Source of the DNA: Rhizobium sp. Root1212
GTDB lineage: Bacteria > Pseudomonadota > Alphaproteobacteria > Rhizobiales > Rhizobiaceae
Length of the DNA: 64,000 bases
Reading direction: 5' to 3'
Assembly (NCBI RefSeq): GCF_001424985.1
Contig: NZ_LMDA01000011.1
Coordinates: forward strand, 1 to 64,000
Every line of letters starts with the position of its first letter. Position 1 is the first letter of the stretch. Of this stretch, positions 20,740-29,344 are shown one piece after another. The translations under genes were made by a program, and so were the position numbers. The notes beneath the pieces were generated by a model. That model was given only the letters and a program-made list of their open reading frames with translations. It had not been told where the DNA came from and made no database searches.

Positions 20740-21627
20740 TCAACTCGCTTTCTTATGAGTGGGTTTCGCCGGGCTCTTAGTGGACTTTGAAGCAGGTGCT
20801 TTCTTGCCCGCGTTGGCATTGGCGGCCTTCGGTTTCTTCACTGACGGCTTATCCATGCCGGCACTCTCCCGCAGCGCCTTGAGGAGATCGTTGGGTTTGG
20901 AGACCTTGACGGGCTTGGATTTCGGGAGTGGCTTGCCCTCGGACTTTGCTTTCACCAGTGCGGCCAGTGCGTCTTCATAACGGTCATCGAACTTGGCCGG
21001 GTCGAAGTCGCCCTTCTTGGTGCCGATGATGTGCTTGGCCAGGTCGAGCATTTCGGCTTCGACCTTGATCTTTGCCACATCCTTGAACGCCTCGTCGGAG
21101 GATCGGACCTCGTAGTCGAAGTTGAGTGTGGTGGCGATGATGCCCTTGCCGTGTGCCCGGATCAGAACGGTTCGCATCCGGCGGAAGAGGACGGTGCGCG
21201 CGATTGCCGTCGCGCTGGTATTGCTCAAAGCATCCCGAATGCTCGTAAACGCCTCATGATCTTCGTCGTCGACCGGGACGAGGTAGTAGGGCTTGTCAAA
21301 GTAGACGTCATCGATCTTTCCGCAGGGGATGAATGCTTCGGCCTCCAGCATTTTGTCGGAATCCGGCACGACCGCCGCGACTTCGTCCGGGTCGATCATG
21401 ATATAGTCGCCGTTGCCTGTCTCGAAGCCTTTCACCTGCTGGTCGCGTTCCACAACTTTCTCGGTCTCGCTGTCGATGAATTCGCGCTTCAGCCGGTTTC
21501 CGGTCGCCTCGTTAATCATGTGGAAGCTGAGCCGTTCGGATGTGGACGCGGCCGTATAAAGCCCGACCGCACAACTGAGTTCACCGATCTTCAAGTGTCC
21601 CTTCCACTGAGCCCGATGCGCTGCCAT
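20740..21627 (-). CDS. ku: Ku protein, second paralogue
   Basis: 295 residues with the same Ku core (QWKGHLKIGELSCAVGLY, FIPCGKIDDVYF) and an even longer lysine/alanine/proline tail of about 45 residues. ATG 21627 has a TTGGAGGA site, and a GSR promoter lies 28 bases upstream. Two tandem, diverged Ku proteins may form a heterodimer; this is known for Sinorhizobium Ku3-Ku4 and is inferred here. Confidence 0.95.
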   Translation of the reverse strand: MAAHRAQWKGHLKIGELSCAVGLYTAASTSERLSFHMINEATGNRLKREFIDSETEKVVERDQQVKGFETGNGDYIMIDPDEVAAVVPDSDKMLEAEAFIPCGKIDDVYFDKPYYLVPVDDEDHEAFTSIRDALSNTSATAIARTVLFRRMRTVLIRAHGKGIIATTLNFDYEVRSSDEAFKDVAKIKVEAEMLDLAKHIIGTKKGDFDPAKFDDRYEDALAALVKAKSEGKPLPKSKPVKVSKPNDLLKALRESAGMDKPSVKKPKAANANAGKKAPASKSTKSPAKPTHKKAS

Positions 21628-21654
21628 CTGTGTCCTCCAAACCGTTGCCTTGTA

Positions 21655-21680
21655 AACGGGAACATTGGCGGCATTGTTCC
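21655..21680 (-). promoter_or_regulatory. EcfG-type stress promoter for the ku pair
   Basis: GGAAC, 17 bases, CGTT on the minus strand, so one base longer than the other copies but within the known 16-17 spacing. It is 28 bases before ATG 21627. The -35 box also forms one arm of a GGAACA/TGTTCC inverted repeat. Confidence 0.7.
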
Positions 21681-21731
21681 GCCGAACGCCTTCAGCAAGT
21701 GCGCTCCGGCGTGGGTTCGCGAGAAGGGCGC

Positions 21732-21920
21732 TCAGCGATCGGACCCGGTCCGCAAAAGTCGTTTCGTGAGAAGTTGTCGCTCTTCAGCGACAGTGTCCGC
21801 ATATAGCTCCAGGCTGGCGAGGTCGAATTCCAGAAGATCCTCTATGATCTCCATTTGGCGAAGGCGGGAACGGAAGCGACGCCTTTCGGGTGTCGGCTCA
21901 TCTGGAGTCGAATTGCTCAT
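21732..21920 (-). CDS. small hypothetical protein coupled to the cupin gene
   Basis: 62 residues from ATG 21920, which overlaps the cupin stop by four bases (ATGA), so it is probably translated by coupling. The product is charged and mostly helical (RQMEIIEDLLEFDLASLELYAD). No family is recognised. It is the last gene of a three-gene unit from 22662. Confidence 0.6.
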   Translation of the reverse strand: MSNSTPDEPTPERRRFRSRLRQMEIIEDLLEFDLASLELYADTVAEERQLLTKRLLRTGSDR

Positions 21921-22405
21921 CGCCACGCTTCCAGTAAGTCGCCACTTGATCCGAACAGAGGGTCGGTCTTGGGCAGGGCTAACGATAAGATCGTGTCTAG
22001 CATAGCAGGCGTGGCCGCGTCTGTCTGGATGTCCGCGTGCTGATCCGGCGGATAGGCGCCGACGACCTGGAAGTCGTGCGATGACGCGAGCTTGCGATGG
22101 CCTGTTCCCGCAGGAAGGACAAGGCAATCGCCCGTCGAGACTTCGAACGCCTGGCCGGCTGGACCGCCGATCAGGAGTGTGGCGCTGCCGCGGCCAATGC
22201 CGAGTACCTCATGAGCACCGCAATGGTAACGTTGATAATCGAAGACGCCGTTGCGCCAGATTCCCGTCCAGCCGTTCCGTGCGAAGTTCTCTTCGAAGGC
22301 GGAAGAACCTCCGTCCGGCATGGCGGCGCGATAGACCACGACCGGCAACCGTTGATTATTCGGGACCCAGTCACTCTGTGGGAAAAGCACTGTCTCGACG
22401 TTCAT
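21917..22405 (-). CDS. cupin-domain protein (YjlB-like)
   Basis: 162 residues. A single cupin barrel contains the two motifs YHCGAHEVLGIGRGSATLLIG (approximate metal site with His/Glu) and LVLPAGTGHRKL. The ending VVGAYPPDQHADI resembles B. subtilis YjlB-type cupins. Cytoplasmic, probably metal-binding, reaction unknown. It is the middle gene of a three-gene unit with a 76-residue protein upstream (26-base gap) and a coupled 62-residue protein downstream. Confidence 0.8.
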   Translation of the reverse strand: MNVETVLFPQSDWVPNNQRLPVVVYRAAMPDGGSSAFEENFARNGWTGIWRNGVFDYQRYHCGAHEVLGIGRGSATLLIGGPAGQAFEVSTGDCLVLPAGTGHRKLASSHDFQVVGAYPPDQHADIQTDAATPAMLDTILSLALPKTDPLFGSSGDLLEAWR

Positions 22406-22431
22406 TGGGTAACCTACGCTGGATGCCGATG

Positions 22432-22662
22432 TCAGTTCGAGGCTGGCTCGTCACTCTCGTCGTTCAACGACGGGAGGAAAGTTTCGACGTCACGTCTCTC
22501 CCGCTCCGACAAGGTCGCTATACGTTCGTTCCAGAACGCCGCCGCTTTCGGTGTGTCGTCATCCCAGTTGCGAGACGATCCGACATTGTCGTCGATCACT
22601 GCCACTCGACGGCCGCCAAGCGCGCGATACTCATCGGCTAAACTTTTCGATGCATTTTCCAT
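22432..22662 (-). CDS. small acidic hypothetical protein
   Basis: 76 residues from ATG 22662 with GGGAG upstream. It is acidic and hydrophilic, with the stretches VAVIDDNVG and FWNERIATLSERERRDVE. No known domain. It leads the cupin operon and is divergent from uvsE. A near-consensus stress promoter lies 31 bases before its start. Confidence 0.6.
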   Translation of the reverse strand: MENASKSLADEYRALGGRRVAVIDDNVGSSRNWDDDTPKAAAFWNERIATLSERERRDVETFLPSLNDESDEPASN

Positions 22663-22692
22663 GTCGTGGCTCCCGGGTTCCTTTACAGTATT

Positions 22693-22717
22693 AATGGCCG
22701 GGACCATTGGTAGTTCC
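22693..22717 (-). promoter_or_regulatory. near-consensus EcfG promoter for the cupin operon
   Basis: GGAAC, 17 bases, ATT on the minus strand (one mismatch to GTT), 31 bases before ATG 22662, the same distance as in the intact copies. Confidence 0.45.
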
Positions 22718-22736
22718 GTTTACAAGCGCGGTGGTC

Positions 22737-22761
22737 GGAACAGTGTCGTGAAGATTGCGTT
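22737..22761 (+). promoter_or_regulatory. EcfG-type stress promoter for uvsE
   Basis: GGAAC, 16 bases, CGTT on the plus strand, a perfect match, 26 bases before ATG 22788. Confidence 0.8.
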
Positions 22762-22787
22762 CCGTTAAGGCATCGAAAGGGGGCATC

Positions 22788-23825
22788 ATGAGAAGTCGCG
22801 TATCGCGTCTGGGATTTCCGGTTAAAGTGATGATCCGCGATGACCTCAAGAGCAACGATGCCCGACGGGCATCGAACATGCCTCACCTGAAGGTGTCGCT
22901 CGAATACGTCGATCAGATTCTGGATCACTTGGCCAAGCACAAGATTTCCATGTACCGGCTATCATCTGACTTGGCGCCCTATGCCACCCATCCAGACATG
23001 CCGCAGTTCCATGGCATGCTCGATGAAAGCAAGTCCGAGCTCGCCGCCCTTGGCGACAAAGCCCGTCGGCTCGACATACGTCTCTCGTTCCATCCATCTC
23101 AGTACATCGTGCTGAACAGTCCGGACCGCGAGCTTGTCGCCAAGAGTGTGTCGGACCTGCTGAGCCAGGCAGAAATGCTCGACTTGATGGGTCTGGGGCC
23201 GGAGGCGGTGTTGGTCATCCATGTCGGTGGCGCCTACGGAGACATCCCATCCAGCAGGCAGCGATGGGTGGATACCTGGCACACCCTTCCCGAACCGGTT
23301 CGGCGAAGACTGGTCCTGGAGCATCACGACATCAGGTTTTCGGCGGCCGATGCCCTGTGGATTCATGAGCAGACGGGCGTGCGGCTGATTTTCGACCACC
23401 AGCATTTCTGGTGTCTGAACCCGGAGAGAGCGGACCTGGTTGATACCTTCGCGAAAATCATGGCGACCTGGCCCTCAGATCAGCAGCCAAAAATCCATTT
23501 CTCATCGCCTCGCACCGAGATGCGCGAGAAGATCACCGTCGACAAAGCCACCAGAAAAAAGATCGTGAAGCCGGTCGCGCCGGTCTTCACCGGCCATGCG
23601 GATTTCTGCAATCCGTTCGAGTTTGCGACTTTCATGCGGATGGTCGCGGATTTCGATTTCGACGTCATGCTGGAGGCGAAGGCGAAAGATCTTGCTTTGG
23701 TTCGGCTGCGTCCGGATTTGCTTCGCTACGCTCCCGATGTTGCGGAGCGCTTCGGCGTGTACCCGGCGGAGTTTAGCAACCTTTCCGAAGAAGAGACTTC
23801 GGCCATGGATGACGACGTATCGTGA
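22788..23825 (+). CDS. uvsE: UV damage endonuclease UvsE/UvdE
   Basis: 345 residues with a TIM-barrel phosphotriesterase-like fold. Metal-ligand regions include RLSFHPSQYIVLNS, VIHVGGAYGD, LEHHDIRFS, IFDHQHFWC and FTGHADFCNP, all typical of UvdE. It nicks DNA 5' of UV photoproducts and starts alternative excision repair. ATG 22788 follows AAAGGGGG. Its perfect GSR promoter places it with ku and ligD as a stress-induced repair module. Confidence 0.92.
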   Translation: MRSRVSRLGFPVKVMIRDDLKSNDARRASNMPHLKVSLEYVDQILDHLAKHKISMYRLSSDLAPYATHPDMPQFHGMLDESKSELAALGDKARRLDIRLSFHPSQYIVLNSPDRELVAKSVSDLLSQAEMLDLMGLGPEAVLVIHVGGAYGDIPSSRQRWVDTWHTLPEPVRRRLVLEHHDIRFSAADALWIHEQTGVRLIFDHQHFWCLNPERADLVDTFAKIMATWPSDQQPKIHFSSPRTEMREKITVDKATRKKIVKPVAPVFTGHADFCNPFEFATFMRMVADFDFDVMLEAKAKDLALVRLRPDLLRYAPDVAERFGVYPAEFSNLSEEETSAMDDDVS

Positions 23826-23958
23826 GACAGATCCATGGACAGCGAGACATATGGCGGCAATCTTATCGCAGCATACTCTTCACCGATCTAACGCGACCGT
23901 ACAGGGAAACTTAATCGGCCTGCGATAAGCTTACGGTTTAACCGCGGAGATCTGAACG

Positions 23959-24723
23959 ATGTCGAACTCATGCAACGGCTGCCGCGATGCCAAGGCTTTC
24001 GATCTGCCCTTCACGATGGCATTCCAGCCTATCGTCGATATCAAGACCGGCGCGATTTTTGCGCACGAGGCGCTGGTGCGTGGTCCAAACGGAGAAGGCG
24101 CAGGCTCCGTGTTAAGCCAGGTCAGCGCCGACAATCGCTACGCCTTCGATCAGCAGTGCAGGGTGAAAGCTATCGAGCTTGCCGCAAAGCTCTACGACAG
24201 AAACGATCAGGTCAAACTCTCGATCAATTTCATGCCCAACGCGGTGTACGAGCCGCGCGCGTGTATCCGGCTGACGCTTGCAACAGCCATGAAGGTCGGG
24301 TTTCCACTGGACCGGATCATCTTCGAGTTCACGGAAGACGAGCGGCTCGACACGAAGCACGTCCTGCATATTCTTCGCACCTATCGCGACATGGGGTTCA
24401 AGACCGCCATCGATGATTTCGGAGCCGGGCACGCCGGTCTCGGTCTGCTCACGCATTTTCAGCCAGATATCGTCAAGTTGGACATGGACATGGTGAGAGG
24501 CATCGACACCGATCCAGTCCGGCGCACGATCGTCAAGCATACTCTAAGAATGCTCGAGGAGCTTTCGATCGTTCCTTTGTGCGAGGGTGTGGAAACAACC
24601 GATGAGCTTCAGGTGTTGCATGACCTCGGCGTCTCCCTCGTCCAGGGTTACGTTCTCGCCAAGCCAAGACTGGAAGGCTTGGCTGAGATGCCGGCCGTTG
24701 CCCACCTGCTTGCCGCCGCCTGA
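23959..24723 (+). CDS. stand-alone EAL-domain protein (c-di-GMP phosphodiesterase family)
   Basis: 254 residues, essentially one EAL domain. The signature residues are present: HEALVRG, SINFMPN, FEFTEDER, AIDDFGAGHAGL, KLDMDMVRGID and LCEGVET. These are the metal and catalytic positions of active c-di-GMP phosphodiesterases, so activity is likely but unproven. There is no membrane segment or fused sensor; the short CNGC near the N-terminus could bind metal or be redox-active. No stress promoter is seen upstream. Confidence 0.9.
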   Translation: MSNSCNGCRDAKAFDLPFTMAFQPIVDIKTGAIFAHEALVRGPNGEGAGSVLSQVSADNRYAFDQQCRVKAIELAAKLYDRNDQVKLSINFMPNAVYEPRACIRLTLATAMKVGFPLDRIIFEFTEDERLDTKHVLHILRTYRDMGFKTAIDDFGAGHAGLGLLTHFQPDIVKLDMDMVRGIDTDPVRRTIVKHTLRMLEELSIVPLCEGVETTDELQVLHDLGVSLVQGYVLAKPRLEGLAEMPAVAHLLAAA

Positions 24724-24843
24724 AGGCCGGCTGCATCGTAAAGCTGAAATGCGATTCCTGAATTTACAAGAAAAACGAACTCCCGTGCCTGCCATTTGGA
24801 GGGTGCGTGGCTAGCGTGACGGCGTTAGCAACGGAGTCCCGGT

Positions 24844-25052
24844 ATGACTGAGCACGTCTACAAGAAAATCGAAATCGTTGGCACGTCAAAGACCTCCATC
24901 GATGATGCCATCCAAAAAGCGATTGGCAGGCATCGGAGACGATCAAAAATATCGATTGGTTTGAAGTTGGTGAAATACGCGGCCATGTCGTGGTTGCGAA
25001 AGCGGACCATTACCAAGTAACGCTCAAAATCGGCTTTCGCGTCGAGGACTAA
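24844..25052 (+). pseudogene. dodecin (flavin-binding), frameshifted
   Basis: ATG 24844 opens a dodecin: MTEHVYKKIEIVGTSKTSIDDAIQKAIGR. The frame then breaks at the GG of 24929-24930. Adding one G continues ASETIKNIDWFEVGEIRGH, then VVAKADHYQVTLKIGFRVED, to TAA 25050-25052, a complete 69-residue dodecin with the flavin-stacking tryptophan. Dodecins store flavins in a 12-mer. As sequenced the product has an unrelated basic tail. The single-base loss in a G run could be a sequencing error. Confidence 0.85.
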
Positions 25053-25148
25053 AGCGTAAGACTGTCTTCGAAGCTCGTTGAGATTTGCCTGGTACAGCCC
25101 CGCGTCGAAGGTTCGCCGCTGTCGATACCTTTAACCCTTCGTTTTCGT

Positions 25149-25173
25149 GGAACAAACATTTCTCCCAAAGGTT
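25149..25173 (+). promoter_or_regulatory. EcfG-type stress promoter for the dehydrogenase/PEBP operon
   Basis: GGAAC, 17 bases, GTT on the plus strand, 28 bases before ATG 25201. Confidence 0.75.
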
Positions 25174-25200
25174 TGCGCTTTAACCAAGGGGGAAATTATC

Positions 25201-26994
25201 ATGAAGACTGGACTTATCGGTACTGTAGCGCTTGTGGCGACGATTTCGATTTCTAATCCAACCCACGCGCAGCAGGGCGACGGAACGGATGTCCAGATCA
25301 TCACGAATGTTTTTAAACCAAACAAGGTGCAACCGACCAGCGACCGCATCGGGCAACTGAAGGTTCCGGAAGGGTTTACGGTTACGCCGTTCGCGCAGGG
25401 ACTCGGCAATAGCCGGATCATCGCCGTTTCGGATCAGGGCTTCGTCTATGTCAGCCGCCGAGAGGAAGGCGACGTCTTGCTCTTGAAGGACGAAGACGGC
25501 GACGGCAAAGCGGACAGGCCACCGGTACAGGTCGTGGCGCGTGCCCAGGCGCATGGCATGGCGATCAAGGGCGACAAGTTTTACCTCGTCACCGTCAAGG
25601 AGGTTTTCGTCACCGATATCAAACAGGACGGCACGCTCGGCCCGCTGGAGATGATCATCGGCGATCTCCCGGACTCCGGCCAGCATCCGAACCGGGTCAT
25701 GGCGTTCGGCCCGGACGGCATGCTCTATATCAGCGTCGGCTCGACCTGCAATGCGTGTAACGAGAGCAATGCCGAGAACGCCACGATGCTGCGGGTGACA
25801 CCCGACGGCAAAAGCCGGACGATCTTCTCGTCCGGGCTGCGCAACACGATCGGATTCGATTGGAATCGGCAGAACGGCGAACTCTGGGGCCTCGACCACG
25901 GTATCGACCTGCTCGGCGACGAGGTTCAGCCCGAAGAGCTCAACAAGCTCGAACAGGGCAAGCAGTACGGCTGGCCCCATGTCTACGGCAAGGGTGACAT
26001 TTACCCGCAATCGACGCCTGTCGGTGGACTGACCAAGGAGCAGTGGCGCGCCCAGAGCGTGCCAATGGTTTTGGGTTATACTGCGCATGCGGCGCCGATG
26101 CAGATGAAGTTCTATAGCGGCACGTCATTTCCGGCGGAATATGACGGAGATGCATTCGCCACGATGCGCGGTTCATGGAACCGCAATCCCGCATCCGGCT
26201 ATGAGATCGTCCGAATCCATTTCGAAAATGGTCAGCCAAAAACCATTGAGCCGTTTCTCACCGGTTTCCTTACAGACGGCGGCAAAACGCATTTTGCCCG
26301 CCCGGTTGGTTTGGCGATAGCAAAGGACGGATCGTTGCTGATGGCGGATGATGCGAATGGCGTGATCTATCGCATTGCCTACACAGGCGATGCGCAAAAG
26401 GTTTCGGAGCAGAAGGCCGCGCCCGCAGATGTGATGGAAGCGCAGGCCGCGAAGGGAGTTGGCGTGCCGCTTGCCAAGGATCGGCCCGAGACCGAGGCGA
26501 AGAGCGCCCTCAAAGTTTCGTCGTCCGATATCGCTGCGAACGAGGCTATTCCAATGAAGCACAGCGAATATGCCGATGGCGTGTCGCCAGCGCTTCGTTG
26601 GGATGCAGTCCCGGGTGCTGTCTCTTATGCAATCGTCATGGAAGATCCGGACTCTAAGCCGATCAAGCCGTTCGTGCATTGGGTCGCCTGGAATATTTCC
26701 GCCACTCTCACCACTCTGCCGGCAGGTTTGCAGGAGCAGCTGCGTCTCGTCGAGCCGGAAGGCGTTCTGCAGGGTCGCAACAGTTCGGGAACGCATGGTT
26801 ATTTCGGGCCAAAGCCGCCGGTCGGGGACCCCGCCCACCACTATCATTTTCAGGTCCTGGCGCTTGATTCCATGCTGGATATTCCGGCGACCTCTGACCG
26901 CGACGCATTTCTGGCAGCCGCTTCCGGGCACGTCCTGGCCAAGGGTGAACTGATCGGCCTTTACCAGCAGAAGATCGAGCCGCCGAAGCAGTAA
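25201..26994 (+). CDS. secreted PQQ-type sugar dehydrogenase fused to a PEBP (YbhB/YbcL) domain
   Basis: 597 residues. A signal peptide (cut after THAQQ) sends it to the periplasm. Residues 40-400 form a six-bladed propeller like soluble glucose/sorbosone dehydrogenases (HPNRVMAFGPDGMLYISVGS, GLRNTIGFDW, GSWNRNPASGYEI). Residues about 440-590 are a phosphatidylethanolamine-binding-protein domain (YADGVSPALRWD, YAIVMEDPD, HWVAWNI, GTHGYFGPKPP). The fusion is unusual. Whether PQQ is really bound cannot be told from the sequence. It leads a unit with an esterase, DUF4142, DUF3833 and an SDR, behind a GSR promoter. ATG 25201 has GGGGGAAA upstream. Confidence 0.85.
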   Translation: MKTGLIGTVALVATISISNPTHAQQGDGTDVQIITNVFKPNKVQPTSDRIGQLKVPEGFTVTPFAQGLGNSRIIAVSDQGFVYVSRREEGDVLLLKDEDGDGKADRPPVQVVARAQAHGMAIKGDKFYLVTVKEVFVTDIKQDGTLGPLEMIIGDLPDSGQHPNRVMAFGPDGMLYISVGSTCNACNESNAENATMLRVTPDGKSRTIFSSGLRNTIGFDWNRQNGELWGLDHGIDLLGDEVQPEELNKLEQGKQYGWPHVYGKGDIYPQSTPVGGLTKEQWRAQSVPMVLGYTAHAAPMQMKFYSGTSFPAEYDGDAFATMRGSWNRNPASGYEIVRIHFENGQPKTIEPFLTGFLTDGGKTHFARPVGLAIAKDGSLLMADDANGVIYRIAYTGDAQKVSEQKAAPADVMEAQAAKGVGVPLAKDRPETEAKSALKVSSSDIAANEAIPMKHSEYADGVSPALRWDAVPGAVSYAIVMEDPDSKPIKPFVHWVAWNISATLTTLPAGLQEQLRLVEPEGVLQGRNSSGTHGYFGPKPPVGDPAHHYHFQVLALDSMLDIPATSDRDAFLAAASGHVLAKGELIGLYQQKIEPPKQ

Positions 26995-27037
26995 TCGGCT
27001 GCTCGCCAACTCTTTAGCTTTTTTGATAGGGAATACC

Positions 27038-28087
27038 ATGCTCGTTTCACCGAAAAAACTCCGCGCCGTCGGCCTTGCTATTGTCCTCCTCTCCTCCGCG
27101 GCGGTGGCCCAAGCGCAGCAGGCCCAGCCCGATCCACAGATGCAGGCTGTGCTCGACGCGCTCAAGGCGTTGGATGCCAAGCCCCTGCATACGTTGAGCG
27201 TCGCTGAAGCTCGGACGCAAGCGAGTGCCGCAGACGCGGCGCGCACCGTCCAGCGCGACAAGAAAATCTCTCCTTACCCCGAAACCAAAGTTGCAACGAA
27301 AGATATCGCCATTCCGAACGCGGCGGGCGCGATTCCCGCCCGCGTGTATATCCCGGAGGGCAAAGGCCCTTTCCCGGTCGTTCTCTATTTCCACGGCGGT
27401 GGCTGGGTGGTCGCCGATATCAATACCTATGACGCGACGCCGCGGGCTTTAGCACTCGGGGCCAAGGCGATCGTCGTGTCGGCGGATTATCACCATGCGC
27501 CGGAAAGCAAATTCCCGGCACAGCATGAGGACGCCTGGGCTGCTTACACCTGGACGGTCGAGAATATTCATACGCTGAACGGCGATGCCAGTCGTATCGC
27601 GGTAGCAGGCGAAAGTGCCGGCGCCAATCTCGCAGCCAACGTCGCTCTGATTGCCAAGGAAAAGTAGACGACCATGCCGGTGTATCAGCTTTTGGTCTAT
27701 CCGATTGCCGGCAACGACATGAACACGCCGTCCTACCAGGAGAATGCCAACGCCGCTCCGCTTGGCAAGGCTGACATGGAATGGTTTGTCGCAAATGTTT
27801 TCAAATCCAAGGACCAGGCGGCGGATCCTCGCATCAATCTCGTCGCTCGCACCGACCTGAAGGAATTGCCGGGGGCAACCGTCGTCACGGCCCAGATCGA
27901 TCCCCTGCGTTCCGAGGGGCAGGCTTATGCCGAGAAGATGAAAGCGGCGGGTGTATCCGTCAACCTCATCAACGTCGAAGGCGTCACCCACGAATTCTTC
28001 GGCATGGCGAAGGTGGTGGATAAAGCAAAAGCTACCGTCGACGCCGCCAACGCCGATCTCGTCAAGGCCTTCGCCAAAAGCAAGTGA
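27038..28087 (+). pseudogene. secreted alpha/beta hydrolase (acetyl-esterase type), in-frame stop
   Basis: A 349-codon gene with a signal peptide (VAQAQQA) and the hormone-sensitive-lipase-type motifs HGGGW (oxyanion hole) and GESAG (nucleophile Ser). An in-frame TAG at 27665-27667 stops it after 209 residues. The same frame resumes at TTMPVYQLLVYPIAG and carries the remaining triad residues, Asp in QIDPLR and His in GVTHEFF. The protein as read lacks two of three catalytic residues. It lies 43 bases after the dehydrogenase fusion gene in the same unit. Confidence 0.8.
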
Positions 28088-28126
28088 CCAGCCGCAGCAA
28101 ATGACCAGCCGCCAAGGAGCGCCCAA

Positions 28127-28672
28127 ATGAATTTCCCAACCTTGCATCTCGCTGCTTTTGCCGTGGCTTTGACCGTCCAGCCAATCGCGGCCCAAGAGAT
28201 GAAACCGAAGCCCGCCGGCGACGCCGCCCCGATGATGGCAGTAGACACGCCGACCTTTGTCAAGATGGTCACGAGTTCGAACGAATTCGAGATCCGTTCC
28301 AGCGAACTAGCTAAGCGGAATGCCGACCAGGAAGGTATCAAGATGGCGGCCGACATGATCATCGCCGACCACAAGAAGGCTGGCGGAAAGCTCAAGGCGA
28401 CGCTCGAAGCCAAGGGCGGCGCGCCTGCCGAGCCCGTCAAGCTCGCGCCCAAGCACCAGAAGATGCTCGATCAGCTTCAAAGCGCCAAGGGCAAGGACTT
28501 CGACACGCTGTATCTCGACATGCAGGCGCAGGCGCATATGGAAGCCGTCGGCCTGTTCCGGACATATGCGGGCTCCGGCGACGATCAGTCTTTGGTGGGT
28601 TTCGCCAAGGAAACGCTTCCCAGCCTCGAGACTCACCTTGGCCATGTTATGATGCTGATCGCAAAACAATAA
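28127..28672 (+). CDS. DUF4142 periplasmic protein
   Basis: 181 residues with a signal peptide ending near QPIAAQ. The mature part is helical with DTPTFVKMVTSSNEFEIRSS, KMAADMIIADHKKAG and HMEAVGLFRTYAGSGDD, which fits the DUF4142 ferritin-like four-helix family. Its role is unknown, but members are often near stress genes. AAGGAG precedes ATG 28127; it is 39 bases after the esterase stop. Confidence 0.85.
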   Translation: MNFPTLHLAAFAVALTVQPIAAQEMKPKPAGDAAPMMAVDTPTFVKMVTSSNEFEIRSSELAKRNADQEGIKMAADMIIADHKKAGGKLKATLEAKGGAPAEPVKLAPKHQKMLDQLQSAKGKDFDTLYLDMQAQAHMEAVGLFRTYAGSGDDQSLVGFAKETLPSLETHLGHVMMLIAKQ

Positions 28673-28717
28673 TCAGATCTCCGATCAGCAATTGCGCCTT
28701 TTAATCTGGAGAAGAAT

Positions 28718-29156
28718 GTGAACATCGAGGATTTTGCGGACAAGACGCCGACCTTCGTTCTGGAAGAGTTTTTCTCCGGGGACCTCAAGGGCTGGGGAAC
28801 GACCCTTCGTCGGATGGGCGGTCTGCAAAACCGGTTCTCCATCGACGCACAGGGCGTGTGGGATCCTTCGGCCAACGTGCTGTCGCTCAAAGAAATGTAC
28901 ACATTTGACGATGGTCATTCGGACGTGCTCACATGGACGATCATCAAACGCGACGAAGGCAAGTACGAGGGCCGGCAACGCGTTTCGGTGGCAATATCAG
29001 CGCGAAGTTCCGTCGGCCAATGGTTCGAAGACCAAGTTCGGCTTCAACGACTGGTTTTTCCTTCATGACGAGCGCAGCATGTCGGCTCACGCTTCCCTCA
29101 CCAAGCTCGGCGTTGAGGTCGCTACGCTCAACGCGTTCTACCAGAGAGTGACTTAG
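28718..29156 (+). pseudogene. DUF3833 family protein, internal deletion and frameshift
   Basis: GTG 28718 (GGAG upstream) encodes a good DUF3833 start: FFSGDLKGWGTTLRRMGG, then FSIDAQGVWD and LKEMYTFDDG, up to KYEG near 28972. From there the family sequence continues only in another frame (AGNAFRWQYQREVP, KFGFNDWFFLHDERSMSAH) to TAG 29156. From memory of the family, about a dozen residues between the two parts are missing, so this is a small deletion that also shifts the frame rather than a one-base slip. A lipoprotein or cytoplasmic role is not clear for the family. Confidence 0.7.
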
Positions 29157-29174
29157 TGCGAAGCGCTTTCCCCA

Positions 29175-29332
29175 ACCACGGTACAGCAATATCTGATGGA
29201 GCGGATCCAGAAGGGCGAGATCGATCCGTCCTTCATTATCACCCACCGCGCCACCCTCGAAGAGGGGCCGGACCTCTGTAAGACATTTCGAGACAAGAAG
29301 GACGGCTGCATCAAGGTCGTTCTCAAGCCCTG
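29175..29332 (+). pseudogene. 3' remnant of a zinc alcohol dehydrogenase
   Basis: From about 29196 the frame reads [20 protein letters not shown] and on to [17 protein letters not shown], followed by a stop at 29330-29332. This matches the last 50 residues of the complete dehydrogenase at 9210-10385 ([35 protein letters not shown]). The bases just before (29175-29195) resemble its VNRYS stretch in a shifted frame. The rest of the gene is gone. It sits between the damaged DUF3833 gene and an SDR. Confidence 0.8.
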
Positions 29333-29344
29333 AGGAGAAAGAAA

